Shown: positions 8,910-19,001, counted from the stretch's first letter. The stretch: DNA of 64,000 bases from Albidovulum sp. (GCA_028823855.1 JAPPFL010000055.1:1-64000); one strand, 5' to 3'. Numbers and translations are program-made. The notes: generated from the letters alone by a model not told the origin.

Positions 8910-9905
8910 ATGAAACACCTAGGAAAATTGGCACTTGTTGCCGGGTTCGCGCTTGCGGGTCTGCCAGGTTCTGAGCAGAGCGTTTCCGCCGCAGACAAGA
9001 CGTACATCACCATCGGGACCGGCGGTCCAACCGGCGTCTATTTTGTGTCGGGCAATGCGATCTGCAGGATGGTCCACAAGGAAGCCGCCGAGGGACGCGA
9101 TACCGGGCGCAAGCACAACATCCGCTGTTCGGCACCGTCATCGGCAGGTTCGACATACAATATCGCCCAGATCACTGAAGGCGAATTCGACTTCGGCGTG
9201 GCGCAGTCGGACTGGCAATTCCATTCCTACAACGGATCATCGGAAAAGGTCACGAGCAACCCCGATCTTCGAGCCGTGTTCTCGGTGCATCCCGAACCCT
9301 ACCAGCTCATTGCAGCAAAGGACTCCGGTATCGATTCCTGGATGGACCTGGAAGGCAAGAGGTTCAACATGGGCAACCCGGGATCGGGCCAGCGGGCAAC
9401 TACAGAATTGCTAATGGAACGCTACGGCACGCCAGTGGAATTCTTTGGCCTAGTCACCGACATGACGTCGTCGGAACATTCCAAGGCGCTCTGCGACGGC
9501 AAAATCGATGCGTATGGTTACGTGGTAGGCATACCAAATTCGGGAGTTGCCGTGGCAACCGAGGGTTGCGGCGCCTATATCGTCAATCTCGACACGGAAG
9601 TCGAAAGCGGGCTGATATCGGAATTTCCGTTCTACGGCCCAGTCACCATTCCCGAGGGCGCCTATACATCCACGGTCGCTCCCGTGAACACCTTCGGCGG
9701 GTATGCAACAGTCGTGACGAGCGCGAGCGTCCCGGATGACGTGGTCTACGAAGTTGTCCGAGCGGTCTTCGAAAATCTCGACGACTTCAAGGCGCTGCAT
9801 CCGGCCTACTCGATTCTGACTCCGGAAGGAATGATAACGAACGGCCTGTCCGCACCGATACATCCCGGTGCCGCCAGGTACTACGAAGAAAAGGGTATGA
9901 TGTAG
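8910..9905 (+). CDS. TAXI-family TRAP transporter solute-binding protein
   Basis: 331 residues with a signal peptide (LGKLALVAGFALAGLPG, likely cleaved after VSAAD). The mature start YITIGTGGPTGVYF is the signature of TAXI (TRAP-associated extracytoplasmic immunogenic) binding proteins, followed by the typical SSAGSTYNIAQITEGEFDFGVAQSDW segment. It delivers an unidentified, usually carboxylate, solute to the membrane component encoded next. The start is supported by AGAGGAG six bases upstream. A perfect 16-bp stem-loop follows the gene before the permease, which may keep binding-protein transcript in excess. Confidence 0.95.
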   Translation: MKHLGKLALVAGFALAGLPGSEQSVSAADKTYITIGTGGPTGVYFVSGNAICRMVHKEAAEGRDTGRKHNIRCSAPSSAGSTYNIAQITEGEFDFGVAQSDWQFHSYNGSSEKVTSNPDLRAVFSVHPEPYQLIAAKDSGIDSWMDLEGKRFNMGNPGSGQRATTELLMERYGTPVEFFGLVTDMTSSEHSKALCDGKIDAYGYVVGIPNSGVAVATEGCGAYIVNLDTEVESGLISEFPFYGPVTIPEGAYTSTVAPVNTFGGYATVVTSASVPDDVVYEVVRAVFENLDDFKALHPAYSILTPEGMITNGLSAPIHPGAARYYEEKGMM

Positions 9906-9956
9906 AATTTGGCTTGGTGATGACGTGTTTGCGTCAACACCGTCCGAATTCACTCC

Positions 9957-9992
9957 CTTCCTCCCCTTTGCCGAAAGGCAAAGGGGAGGAAG
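9957..9992 (+). terminator. Perfect stem-loop between TRAP binding protein and permease
   Basis: CTTCCTCCCCTTTGCC (9957-9972) is the exact reverse complement of 9977-9992, with a GAAA tetraloop. There is no T-run after it, so it resembles a 3' mRNA-stabilising or partial-termination element rather than a strong terminator. It lies about 50 bases after the binding-protein stop and 30 before the permease start. Confidence 0.85.
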
Positions 9993-10022
9993 CGTCGGTT
10001 TCATGGTTCGAGCCTTACGTCT

Positions 10023-12407
10023 GTGTCAAATCCGCATAATGTCGACGAGATAGTCGAGAGATTCGATGGGCCGCGACGGGCCCTCGGCGGTCGACTTGCG
10101 GTCCTTGTGCCGCTGGTTGCATTTAGCTGGTCTCTTTGGCAACTCTGGATTGCATCGCCGCTGCCCTTCGAGTTTGGCTTCGGGATCTTCGTCGACCTGC
10201 CGGCAAGGGCGCTCCACCTGGCATTTGGATTGCTGCTGGGGTTCCTAATGTTTCCCTCGGCCTGGGAGGCGGCTAGAACAAGCCGCGGCCTGATAACAGT
10301 TGGGGGCGGCGTTCTCGCCTTCGCGGTCTGTTCCTATGGCTGGATCGCCTATGACGGAATTGTCAGCCGCGACGGAATCCTGCTTGATTTCCAGTTCGCG
10401 GGGATTAGCGTTCCGTTTGAAGCGTTACTCGGTGGCGCCGGGATATTGTTGTTGCTCGAAGTGACGAGGCGCAGCATCGGTCTTCCGCTTGTCATTGTCT
10501 GCTCGATATTCCTGCTTTACTCGATCTACGGTCAATCGATGCCCGACGTCATTTCGCACAAGGGCGTCTCCCTTAAAAGGCTGATCGGTTACCAGTGGCT
10601 GTCGAGCGAGGCAGTGTTCGGGATCCCCATCGACGTCTCGGTCAGCTATGTTTTTCTATTCGTCCTCTTTGGCGCGTTCATGGACAAGGCCGGAGCGGGG
10701 CGGTTCTTCCTCGACCTGTCTTTCGGCCTCGTCGGAGCAAATCGCGGAGGGCCGGCCAAGGCGGCGATCATGGCCTCCGGACTAACTGGAACGGTTTCGG
10801 GTTCGTCCATTGCAAATACTGTGACCACCGGAGCTTTTACTATTCCACTCATGAAAAAGATGGGGTTTCCCGCACACAAGGCAGGTGCAATCGAGGTAGC
10901 GGCATCCACCAATGGCCAATTGATGCCGCCGATCATGGGGGCGTCGGCTTTCATAATCGCCGAGTTCATCGGCATATCGTACTACGACGTGATCGTCCAT
11001 GCCGCCATTCCGGCAGTCATTGCCTATTGCGCCCTGTTCTACATCTCCCATCTCGAGTCCGCGAAGCTTGGCATCAGGGGCATGGAAAAATCCCAATTGC
11101 CCGACGTCATGGCCACGTTGAAGGGCGGGGTCCAGTACCTCATACCGCTCGGCGCTCTGGTCTACCTGTTGCTGGTTGAACGCTGGAGTCCGGGAAGCGC
11201 GGTCTTCTACGCCATACTGCTTCTGGTCGGGATCATCTACATCACTTCGGTCATTGACGCCCTGCGGGCGGACAAATCCGCCATGCATGGCTTGCTGTCC
11301 GGCAGCAGATTGACGTTTGACGCCATGGTCTCGGGAGCCAAGAGCATGGCCGGAGTCACAGCTGCGGTTGGCGCTGCCGGCATTATCGTTGGCGTGGTCT
11401 CGTCAACCGGGCTAAACAACGCCATGCTCTCGGTGATCGAGGCAATTTCCCAAGGCAATTTTTACGTTCTCCTGCCCCTCGTCGCGGTCGTCTGCCTGAT
11501 CCTCGGCATGGGACTGCCGACCACGGCCAACTATATCGTCGTGGCCTCGCTGATGGCGACGGTCCTCGTCGAACTCGGCAACGCTTCCGGACTCGTCATC
11601 CCGTTGATAGCAGTACATCTCTACGTGCTTTACTTCGGCCTGATGGCCGACTCCACGCCGCCCGTATGCCTTGCGGCCTTTGCGGCCTCGGCGATTTCCG
11701 GGGCAAACCCCATGCGAACGGGAGTGCAATCGTTTCTATACGACATCCGAACCAGCATTCTTCCTATCGTGTTCATCTTCAATCCGGAATTGTTGCTCGT
11801 CGGCGTAACCAGCATATGGCACGGCGCCACGATATTTTTCGTCTCGCTTGTTGCCATCCTATGCTTTGCCTGCGTCACTCAGGGATGGTTCCTCACCAGG
11901 TTGACCATTGCCGAACGCGTTTTGCTGCTGATCGTTGTTGTCGCCCTGTTCCGGCCGGATGCGCTCATGAATCGCGCGTTCCCGGAATTTAGCCCGGTTT
12001 CGCTGGAATATGTCCTAGCCGACGGCGGCGAGGAATTGCCGAGGGATCGTGCGCTCCGTTTGCATGTAACGCGATGGACGGAGTACGGGGACCGCTACAA
12101 GCTCTTCGTCATTCCGCCAGAATTCATGGCAAATGGCGAAGGTCTCAGCGAACGTCTCGGCATTTCCGTCGAACCGGAGGAAGGACGCGGTCTTCGCGTG
12201 AACAACTTGCAGTTCAACGGTCCGGCAGAGTTGGCAGGCCTAACCTTCGGCGACAACATTGACGAGATCGACATCGCGGAACCCGATCGACCCGCCAAGG
12301 AATGGGTGTACATCCTCGGATTTCTTGCGCTAGGCGTGGTTATCCTGACCCAATCCATGCAATCGAGAAAGAAACGGCGGCGCCGCGACACGTTGCCGGA
12401 CAACTGA
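10023..12407 (+). CDS. TRAP transporter fused permease (small + large subunit) with DUF3394-like C-terminus
   Basis: 794 residues. The first 200 or so contain the 4-TM DctQ-like part (SWSLWQLWI, LAFGLLLGFLMFP), the middle is the 12-TM DctM-like part with motifs such as GGPAKAAIMASGLTGTVSGS and LGMGLPTTANYIV. This 4TM-12TM fusion is characteristic of TAXI systems. Residues about 650-770 form a soluble-looking stretch (RGLRVNNLQFNGPAELAGLTFGDNID) that resembles the PDZ-like DUF3394 extension of some fused TRAP permeases, followed by a last TM helix and an arginine/lysine-rich tail. The start codon is GTG at 10023; no strong Shine-Dalgarno is visible. The M20 peptidase gene starts 2 bases after the stop, so the operon continues. 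Confidence 0.95.
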   Translation: MSNPHNVDEIVERFDGPRRALGGRLAVLVPLVAFSWSLWQLWIASPLPFEFGFGIFVDLPARALHLAFGLLLGFLMFPSAWEAARTSRGLITVGGGVLAFAVCSYGWIAYDGIVSRDGILLDFQFAGISVPFEALLGGAGILLLLEVTRRSIGLPLVIVCSIFLLYSIYGQSMPDVISHKGVSLKRLIGYQWLSSEAVFGIPIDVSVSYVFLFVLFGAFMDKAGAGRFFLDLSFGLVGANRGGPAKAAIMASGLTGTVSGSSIANTVTTGAFTIPLMKKMGFPAHKAGAIEVAASTNGQLMPPIMGASAFIIAEFIGISYYDVIVHAAIPAVIAYCALFYISHLESAKLGIRGMEKSQLPDVMATLKGGVQYLIPLGALVYLLLVERWSPGSAVFYAILLLVGIIYITSVIDALRADKSAMHGLLSGSRLTFDAMVSGAKSMAGVTAAVGAAGIIVGVVSSTGLNNAMLSVIEAISQGNFYVLLPLVAVVCLILGMGLPTTANYIVVASLMATVLVELGNASGLVIPLIAVHLYVLYFGLMADSTPPVCLAAFAASAISGANPMRTGVQSFLYDIRTSILPIVFIFNPELLLVGVTSIWHGATIFFVSLVAILCFACVTQGWFLTRLTIAERVLLLIVVVALFRPDALMNRAFPEFSPVSLEYVLADGGEELPRDRALRLHVTRWTEYGDRYKLFVIPPEFMANGEGLSERLGISVEPEEGRGLRVNNLQFNGPAELAGLTFGDNIDEIDIAEPDRPAKEWVYILGFLALGVVILTQSMQSRKKRRRRDTLPDN

Positions 12408-12409
12408 CA

Positions 12410-13690
12410 ATGGCCGAGAGCCCTTCAGCCACGCTGGATCCCGCCCTGGTTTCACAAGTCCTGAAGGATGTGGACGACTCGCGAGACCAAATTGTCGAAA
12501 TGACGCGAATGCTGGTCCGCATGCCAACCGAATCACCGAAGAGCGACACGACCGCCGCGGTTCGCCTGGTGAAGGATGAACTTGGGGGCCGTTCGGGTAT
12601 TGAAATCACAATTCATACGGCCAGGGAGCCGATACGAAATCTCGTTGCCAAGGTGCGCGCAACGACGCCGGGCAAACGGTTAATCCTCAACGGGCATCTC
12701 GACACCTACCCGGCCGGAGACCACGATACCTGGACCGACGGGCCGTTTTCCGGTTCCGTTCGCCGCGGCAGGCTGTATGGCCGGGGCGCTTCTGACATGA
12801 AGGGAGGCGTCGCATGCCTCATCCACGCGTTCAGGACCCTAGCGGCAATGCGCGACATGTGGGCGGGAGAAGTATGCCTGACTCTGGCTGGAGACGAAGA
12901 AACCATGGGCGTTCTCGGCAGCCAGTTTCTTCTCGATACGTCGGGGGATGCGCGGGGCGACGCCATGCTGAATGCCGACGTCAGTTCGCCTACGGTGCCC
13001 AGAATCGGCGAAAAAGGCATGATTTGGATCGACGTTTTCGCCAAGGGCAAACCGGCGCACGGGGCGCATGTTCACAACGGCGAGAACGCCATTGACGCGT
13101 TGCGCATTGCCATGAGCGCTCTCTCGGGCTTGTCGTCTCTTGAAGTGACGCCGCCGGGCGAGGTTGCGAGGGCGATCGAGCGCGCGCGGCCCGTTTCGGA
13201 GCCAATCGGCGGGGACGGCGAAGCGGAGGTCCTGAAGTCGCTGACGGTGAATTTTGGCCGCATTGCCGGGGGGCGCTCCGCCAATCTTGTGCCTGACCGC
13301 GCGGAAGCGAACGCCGATATCCGCCTGCCAATGGGGGTGACGGTTGACGAGGTCGAGTCGGAAATCTCCCGGCTGCTCGATCCCCTCCCAGGCATACGGT
13401 TTGAAATCGTCCGTCGGTATGAACCCACATGGACACCGCCGCAAGAACCGATCGTGACAGCCACGGTTGGCGCCTGCCGCAGGGTACTCGGGAGCGTACC
13501 TTCCGTCAATATGCGAGTCGGGGCATCCGACGCGCGCCTTTACCGCGCGGCGGGAATTCCCTCCGTGGTCTGCGGATTGACGCCGCATAACCTCGGAGGG
13601 CCTGACGAATACGTCGAAATCGAGGAACTCGGCGATGTGGCAAAGATACACCTCCTCTCGGCACTCAATTTTCTGGCGGTCCGCCATTGA
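12410..13690 (+). CDS. M20-family metallopeptidase (ArgE/DapE/carboxypeptidase-like)
   Basis: 426 residues from the ATG at 12410, which sits 2 bases after the permease stop; the same frame is open further upstream but inside the permease gene. Di-zinc M20 motifs are present: GHLDTYP (first His), RGASDMKGG (bridging Asp), AGDEETMG (Glu pair), LNADVS and the C-terminal TPHNLGGPDEYV (last His). The dimerisation (lid) domain lies between about residues 200 and 330. The family cleaves N-acyl amino acids or small peptides. Co-transcription with the TRAP genes suggests that the imported solute is an amide or acylated amino acid, or is processed by this hydrolase; the substrate is unknown. Confidence 0.93.
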   Translation: MAESPSATLDPALVSQVLKDVDDSRDQIVEMTRMLVRMPTESPKSDTTAAVRLVKDELGGRSGIEITIHTAREPIRNLVAKVRATTPGKRLILNGHLDTYPAGDHDTWTDGPFSGSVRRGRLYGRGASDMKGGVACLIHAFRTLAAMRDMWAGEVCLTLAGDEETMGVLGSQFLLDTSGDARGDAMLNADVSSPTVPRIGEKGMIWIDVFAKGKPAHGAHVHNGENAIDALRIAMSALSGLSSLEVTPPGEVARAIERARPVSEPIGGDGEAEVLKSLTVNFGRIAGGRSANLVPDRAEANADIRLPMGVTVDEVESEISRLLDPLPGIRFEIVRRYEPTWTPPQEPIVTATVGACRRVLGSVPSVNMRVGASDARLYRAAGIPSVVCGLTPHNLGGPDEYVEIEELGDVAKIHLLSALNFLAVRH

Positions 13691-14034
13691 TCCGCTCCCG
13701 CCGGATTGGCCCGCCGTCGATCGCAGGGCAGGAGCGAAGAATCCGCGACCATGATTTCCGCCCCTCGAAGCCTTTCCGCCAGGCCGGGCCTCGAGAAAGC
13801 AATGGTATTCCAAGGACCTTGACTGGAAACATTCCGGGAACCGCATAGATCCCTGGAGTCAGGCCGCGGTTGGCGCAATGAAAAGCCTCAAGCAAAATTG
13901 TTGCATGGCGGATGTCCGAACGGCGTCAAAAACGGGGTCGGCTCCAGCTGAGTGCAGATTGACGGACCTAACCTTGCAAGGGTACCGATTCCCCCATTTA
14001 ATAGCTTGGGTTTCTTGGTTTCGTTTTTCTTCAT
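13691..14034. other. Gap, no gene seen
   Basis: About 340 bases between the M20 peptidase stop and the end of the convergent recombinase pseudogene. I saw no terminator with a T-run and no conserved motif in any frame. Confidence 0.5.
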
Positions 14035-14637
14035 CTAGTTTGAGAGGTTTGCGGGCTTTGTGCCGTAGCGCTTCGCGATGAACTTCTGCGTTGATCCGAT
14101 TGCGGGTAGTGCTTCGATCGCCGGACGAAATGGATCGAGCTTGCACATGCCTAGCCCTTTCGGGCGCTCGAACGGCAGCCGTGAGGCCTTTCTCGCTCTG
14201 AGTGCCTTTTTGGTTCCGACCGAGATCAAGTCGCGTTCAATCTCGGCGGCCACTGAGAAGGCCAAGGCGATGATCCTGCACTGTATGGTTTCGTCGCGCC
14301 TCTAGGACCCCTTGATCAAATTGACCCGAATGCTGGCGTCCGAGGCAATGGCCAGAATTTCCATGCATTCGAGTATCGAGCGTCCGAGACGAGAGAACTC
14401 GCCGGCGAACAAGGCATCGCCTACGCGCAGTTCGTCCAGAATGTCTGCGATCTCTCGCTTACGCCACCCGATCCTACCGGACGCCTTCTCCTCGACGAAT
14501 TCGATGCGCCTGAGATCTTCCCGGTTGGCAAGAGCGAGGATGTCGAAAAGGTTCTTGGCGAGATCCTGTTCCTCTCTGGAGATCCGGAGGTATTCGATGG
14601 TCGTTCTGGACGGATTTTCGGCCATCGCCGGCCTCAT
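14035..14637 (-). pseudogene. Serine recombinase (resolvase/invertase family) with one amber codon
   Basis: A single frame of 200 codons encodes a small serine recombinase interrupted only by TAG at 14302-14304. The N-terminal part has the nucleophile motif YLRIS, the FVEEKASGR segment and EFSRLGRS, all catalytic-domain landmarks; the C-terminal part has AAEIERDLIS, ALRARKA, RPKG and a helix-turn-helix-like GSTQKFIAKRYGT. In relatives the position of the stop is a conserved Trp (KGSWRL), so a TGG-to-TAG change is the simplest explanation. Everything else looks intact, so inactivation is recent. ATG at about 14625 (MAENPSRTT) is the likely original start. It marks the left edge of the accessory region. 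Confidence 0.9.
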
Positions 14638-15015
14638 TCGACGAAAATACGGCTATTCCGGATCAGCGATATCGTTCGGGATGGTAATTCAATTCGATGC
14701 GAATTATCAATGCCGCACTGGAAACAAGCGTTTTCTTCGAAACTCCCTGCAACGAATTCCTCCGTGCCCCGAATGCGCGTCCTTCGGCTTTTTTTGCGCC
14801 CGCGGGCGGCCGCGGTTGACGGGCTGCCTTTCCGCGCTTGCGGCGATGGAGCGCGGCTGGAGGGTTCCGCTGCCCCCGCCGTCGAAGTGCGTCCGCCCCT
14901 CCGGCCCGGCGATGCTGGGGCATCCGGACCCCGATCCGTCCGGCGTCCCGGACCTGTCTTTAATTCATAGCAAACAATGGATGTTTAAAGCGGTATCCGA
15001 TTCGCATGCAGGATG
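14638..15015. other. Gap between recombinase and IS4 remnant
   Basis: About 380 bases, no recognisable gene. It may include the lost 5' part of the IS4 transposase, but I could not align any frame with confidence. A further 300 bases (15636-15949) before the HNH gene are also empty apart from its leader. Confidence 0.45.
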
Positions 15016-15635
15016 ACCGGGCAATTGTCTACGGTCCTGCTGATCCAGAAAGGCTGCGACCTCAATTTCGCGGCGCGTCCCGGCTGCAGAGGCCTGGGCG
15101 CGATCGGGAAAAACAGGAAATCGTCTGGAACGCTCGGCCTGTACATGCATTCGACCTACTCCGTCTAAGTTTTCGCCAAATGGCGGAGTCTAGTTGGCGG
15201 CATCGACTTGCTGGTACGCGCCATTCACGACCGGAGCCTTGGCAGGCGGCCTGCGAGCTCCGCTGGAGGTTGCTGGAGATCTCGGTGCCGGAGAAGAAGC
15301 GCGGGCAGTTCGGAACTAGGCCTTTCAAGCTGACGGCGGTGCGCGTCGCGGAGGAGTTTGATCCCTTCGACGGCGAGAGCGGGGCGCGCTAGGCGCTTAG
15401 CCTCTACGGCCTGCGCTGGCGCATCGGGGACTTCTCGAAGGAGTGCCCGATCTTAGGGCCGGGCAATCTCGTCGCCGCCATAGGCGGCTATCTGCACCGC
15501 ACGCACGACCGAGCTCCGCGGAATGAGGTCGTCTGGTTTGGATACGCGAGGCTCGCCGATGCTTTCCAGGCCGCAGAGCGAGCTAGGACGCTGGGACCGG
15601 GAAGCGCGATGTACAAGTTGTGGCTGTCTGACTAA
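15016..15635 (+). pseudogene. IS4-family transposase remnant
   Basis: Pieces of a Tn5/IS4-type transposase lie in order but in two frames. Frame 1 from 15016 gives VLLIQKGCDLNFAARPGCRGLGAIG up to TAA at 15166-15168, corresponding to the region around the first catalytic Asp (normally IQD). Frame 0 gives LEISVPEKKRG and FKLTAVRVAEEFDPFDGE, a TAG at 15390-15392, then YGLRWRIGDF, where the YREK motif Glu is Gly, then the C-terminal AAIGGYLHRTHDRAPRNEVVW block, ending with TAA at 15633-15635. The segment between the YREK-like motif and the C-terminal block is deleted. Non-functional. Confidence 0.75.
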
Positions 15636-15949
15636 AATATAGACCAATGGTCAGGCTGCGCCTCGAGATCCTGCTTGTCGGTTGAGCAGCGGGTATAGCT
15701 GTCCCTGATATTCGTCATGGCTCTCTGGTACGATAGGCCTCCCGCTATTGCAAATCAATTCGTACCATTCTTATAAAGCACTTGGAAGAATGCGATTCCG
15801 GAGACGGAGTAGCCATGTCCAACCGGCCGCGGAACGGTCCTCTTTCGGACAGGGGATGAAGCCCGACCCAGAATATCGACGCCATCCTAGTTACCGAAAT
15901 GTTCGGCGTTATCGCATAGAAAGAAGGCGGCAGATAAGGGGAGCAATAC

Positions 15950-16726
15950 ATGGCACTATACCAAGTTCACGATGATTACGGCTCGCCGATGGATGCTTGC
16001 TTCGAGACACGAAAAGGAGAGCTGATCCTGCATTCCCGGGGCGGAAAAATTGGCAGTAAGAATGCGCAGAACACTGAATACGGACCGGCCTTGCGGATGC
16101 TGCTCAAGCGAGTCCAACAATCAAACCTGAAACTTGAAGGGGTATGGGTGGACAGCAGCCATGTCTCGGATCTGCCAATGGAAAAACGGAAGATATTCTT
16201 TCCTAAAAATGACAAGGCCTCGCCGACGGAATTGTTCACATTGTTGTCCCGCCGAATGGCTAAAGTTGGCCGTGATCCAAACAGTCAAAGCCGCGGGAAC
16301 TCAAATAAGCGGCTGCGCTTTGCTTTTACTGGAAATTTGCCCGGCAAACGGATCGCCCAGATCGCAGCCTTGGGTGATATTAGCGCGGTTCCAGTCCCGC
16401 CAAGCCCCGAAGACCGGGAGTGGATTGAAGGGAATCAGAAATTTGTGACCCATCTCAGTCGCGAACGTAACCGGAGAATCGCAAAGGAAAAGAAGAAGGA
16501 TTTCATTGCCAAGAATGGCAAGTTGCTATGCGAACGTTGCGAGTTGAATCCAAGAGAAATATTCGGATCTGAATTGGGCGATGCATGCATTGAAGTTCAT
16601 CACAAGGTTCCGGTCGCCGAAATGTTGCCTGGACAAACTACTAAACTGGAAGACCTGATTTGCGTATGTGCAAACTGCCACCGGGTTATTCATCGCGAAC
16701 TACAAAATTCCAAACAAGAAGCATAA
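15950..16726 (+). CDS. HNH endonuclease, McrA-like
   Basis: 258 residues. The C-terminal 70 residues are a classic HNH module: CERCELNP (first zinc Cys pair), EVHHKVPV (catalytic His pair), then LEDLICVCANCHRVIH (second zinc Cys and closing His). The N-terminal half (SRGGKIGSKNAQNTEYGPALRML, KLEGVWVDSSHVSDLP, RMAKVGRD) resembles the head domain of some McrA-like modification-dependent nucleases, where it may recognise modified DNA; this part is inferred. A GGGGAG Shine-Dalgarno precedes the ATG. It converges on the AIPR gene of the minus-strand defence operon, so it may be an independent defence gene that shares the island. Confidence 0.88.
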   Translation: MALYQVHDDYGSPMDACFETRKGELILHSRGGKIGSKNAQNTEYGPALRMLLKRVQQSNLKLEGVWVDSSHVSDLPMEKRKIFFPKNDKASPTELFTLLSRRMAKVGRDPNSQSRGNSNKRLRFAFTGNLPGKRIAQIAALGDISAVPVPPSPEDREWIEGNQKFVTHLSRERNRRIAKEKKKDFIAKNGKLLCERCELNPREIFGSELGDACIEVHHKVPVAEMLPGQTTKLEDLICVCANCHRVIHRELQNSKQEA

Positions 16727-16913
16727 AGGGAACAGGGCACAAATCATCTTCAATGAGTCGAATTTGGCTAACTCGCCTGTAGAAGATCTGAGCGGGGATC
16801 TGGGCAACCGACCTCTATTGTCACTTTCCGAATGAGCGGATCGGGGAGTTCAGGAGTAGGCCACTTGTTCCGTTAACCGAGCTCCCGCAGACACGAAGCA
16901 AGGGTTCCTTGAA

Positions 16914-19001
16914 CTATTGTAATCCAAACGTTTCCCGCAGATCGACCCCGGCGTTTTCAAGTCGAGCAAGAAGAGCCTTTATCGAGTTCAAGTCCGACTT
17001 TCCAAGACCGATCCCGCTTCGGCGAACCATTGATATGGCACGTGCGGACTTCGGCGTAAGCAGCCTGTGCTTTCTGCAAATCCCCTCGAAGTCGTCTATG
17101 TGCTCGCGTAGCCGCAAGAGCTGCGTCTCGAGTTCGATCGTCCGATCAATGCCCCTAGTCTTGATTGCGTCCCTTGTATCTTCAATTACCTGCGCGAGGT
17201 CCACGGTTACGGTATCGATCCTGTCGGATAAACACAGGTCGGCTCTGGAAACGTGGGCCCAGCACGCCTGCTGCTTTGCGTATTCCGTGACGTTTTTGAT
17301 GCTGCTAGGCGGTTTCTTGATTATCGTAGCGACTTTGGGGGCGAGATCAGCGAGGACGGTCTTCAGTTCATCCGGCACTTCCTGAAACTTCCAGACCAGA
17401 GCCAAGTCGAGTCCAAGGTTCCGATCTTTTGCCAGCCGGTTGACCAAATATGCAACTGTGTAAGTGACGATGTTGGCTTTGTACCCGCGATCCGCTTGGT
17501 ACCAATCGGAGCGGGCGATCATTCTGTCTGTGCACCGAAATATTATGGTTCTGGCGATAGCTCGGCGGAAGTATTCCTCATTGAAGTGGTCCGGGCTCTT
17601 GTCCCACGTCTTGCTGACGTTCTCTGCAAATGCCAAGAAACACTTTTGCGCACCGGCACTGACGACATACGGCTTGCAGTCGAATGTCATCTGGTACTTT
17701 GCGAGATCGGTCTTTTGCAGAGTTCGGTCCCTGGGAAACTCAACTCCGAACTTTCTGCGGTCCGATGCCGATCCACGCGCCAGCAAGTCCCTGTATTGGC
17801 CGCGCACGCGTTCGTAGAACCATTTGCTTGGAGCAAGGGAACCGGCCTTGGCCGGTGCTGCAATCCGCCTTGATATCCTCTCCATTTCCACGTGAAACGG
17901 ATGGCTGGAGAAGAAGTCCGCTTCGCTTATCCGGTTCTGGGTGTTCGCAAAGCGCGAGACGAGTGGCACGACTTCCTCGATTCTGTCGGCATCGACGACC
18001 GAGAGCTTCATCTGAACGAAGACGGAAGAGAGATCGGCCTTGTTCCGGTCGTGTGAGTATAGAATGGATGCAGTGGTTTGTCCTCCATTCACAATCTGCA
18101 GATCCCGTATCGACTTGATCCCGGCCGTGCCATCGGATCCTGTCTCCAACTTCAAGCCTGCTGCCGTCGCCGTCAATCCGTTGTTGAATGCGAAGAACAT
18201 TTCCGGCGACTTGTCGATAGTCTGGATGATGCCGCGATTGACTTTCGTGCGGGCTTGAAGAAATGTACGCACGTTCTGTTCGAGTAGGCGCGGGCCATAG
18301 AGGCCATAGATTTTCGCAAGAAGCTCGCCGGGCATAACGACAAGATAGGACCGGTAGTCGCTGCCGCCGACATGCGCTTCAAGACAAGGCAGTGGATTGC
18401 CGTTCAACTCGGCAACGTCGATCTCTATTGGCTCCGGTTTCCCACGTGATTCTAGGATGTCGTGGTATCGCTGAAAATCGAAGAGATTTAATGTGAAGGG
18501 TCGATTGAGCACTTCGACAGCTGCAACCTTCTTCCGCATGGATATCCTAGCGTTGGTGAAAAGAACTCCGCGAATTCGCTTGATGGACGCCCGCCGCCTG
18601 TAAATCTGATATGCGGCCTCAAAGGTGGGTCCCGTTTCTTCCAGGCTGTTCACGAATTCCGACTGGACCGCGAGTTCGCAGAATTTGCGCATCCGGGCAT
18701 AGTTTCTCGCGACAGAGTCTGCATTGGCGGTTTGAAGTTCACGCTCCGCCCGAAAGTCGCTGACGGCAAGGTGGAGTTCTCCGCGATCATCATCAAGCGC
18801 ATACCCGTCAATGCGGAATCCTCCCGGGCCGTCTCGACGGGCGGGTGTGTAGGTCAAGTCGGTGCAATCGCCGTTTTCTGAAGCAAGCTCCGACATTGCC
18901 GTGAAGAACACGCTTTCCTGGGGCTCCCCGGATGCCTCGGCCTCGACCAGCATGTCGTTCCGAAATTCGGAATATGTGGCGTCGAGGTCATTTGTAATCA
19001 T
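16914..19001 (-). CDS. AIPR (abortive infection phage resistance) family protein
   Basis: 695 residues. The central region (LLEQNVRTFLQARTKVNRGI, MFFAFNNGLTATA, LQIVNGGQTTASIL, VVPLVSRFANTQNRISEADF) is diagnostic for the AIPR family (PF10592), whose founding members are phage abortive-infection proteins. The biochemical activity of AIPR proteins is not settled. The gene overlaps the upstream PD-(D/E)XK gene by 14 bases and is the last of the five-gene minus-strand operon. The first 150 residues look like an alpha/beta lead-in domain (FRIDGYALDDDRGELHLAVSDF), similar to nuclease-fold segments in other members. Confidence 0.93.
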   Translation of the reverse strand: MITNDLDATYSEFRNDMLVEAEASGEPQESVFFTAMSELASENGDCTDLTYTPARRDGPGGFRIDGYALDDDRGELHLAVSDFRAERELQTANADSVARNYARMRKFCELAVQSEFVNSLEETGPTFEAAYQIYRRRASIKRIRGVLFTNARISMRKKVAAVEVLNRPFTLNLFDFQRYHDILESRGKPEPIEIDVAELNGNPLPCLEAHVGGSDYRSYLVVMPGELLAKIYGLYGPRLLEQNVRTFLQARTKVNRGIIQTIDKSPEMFFAFNNGLTATAAGLKLETGSDGTAGIKSIRDLQIVNGGQTTASILYSHDRNKADLSSVFVQMKLSVVDADRIEEVVPLVSRFANTQNRISEADFFSSHPFHVEMERISRRIAAPAKAGSLAPSKWFYERVRGQYRDLLARGSASDRRKFGVEFPRDRTLQKTDLAKYQMTFDCKPYVVSAGAQKCFLAFAENVSKTWDKSPDHFNEEYFRRAIARTIIFRCTDRMIARSDWYQADRGYKANIVTYTVAYLVNRLAKDRNLGLDLALVWKFQEVPDELKTVLADLAPKVATIIKKPPSSIKNVTEYAKQQACWAHVSRADLCLSDRIDTVTVDLAQVIEDTRDAIKTRGIDRTIELETQLLRLREHIDDFEGICRKHRLLTPKSARAISMVRRSGIGLGKSDLNSIKALLARLENAGVDLRETFGLQ

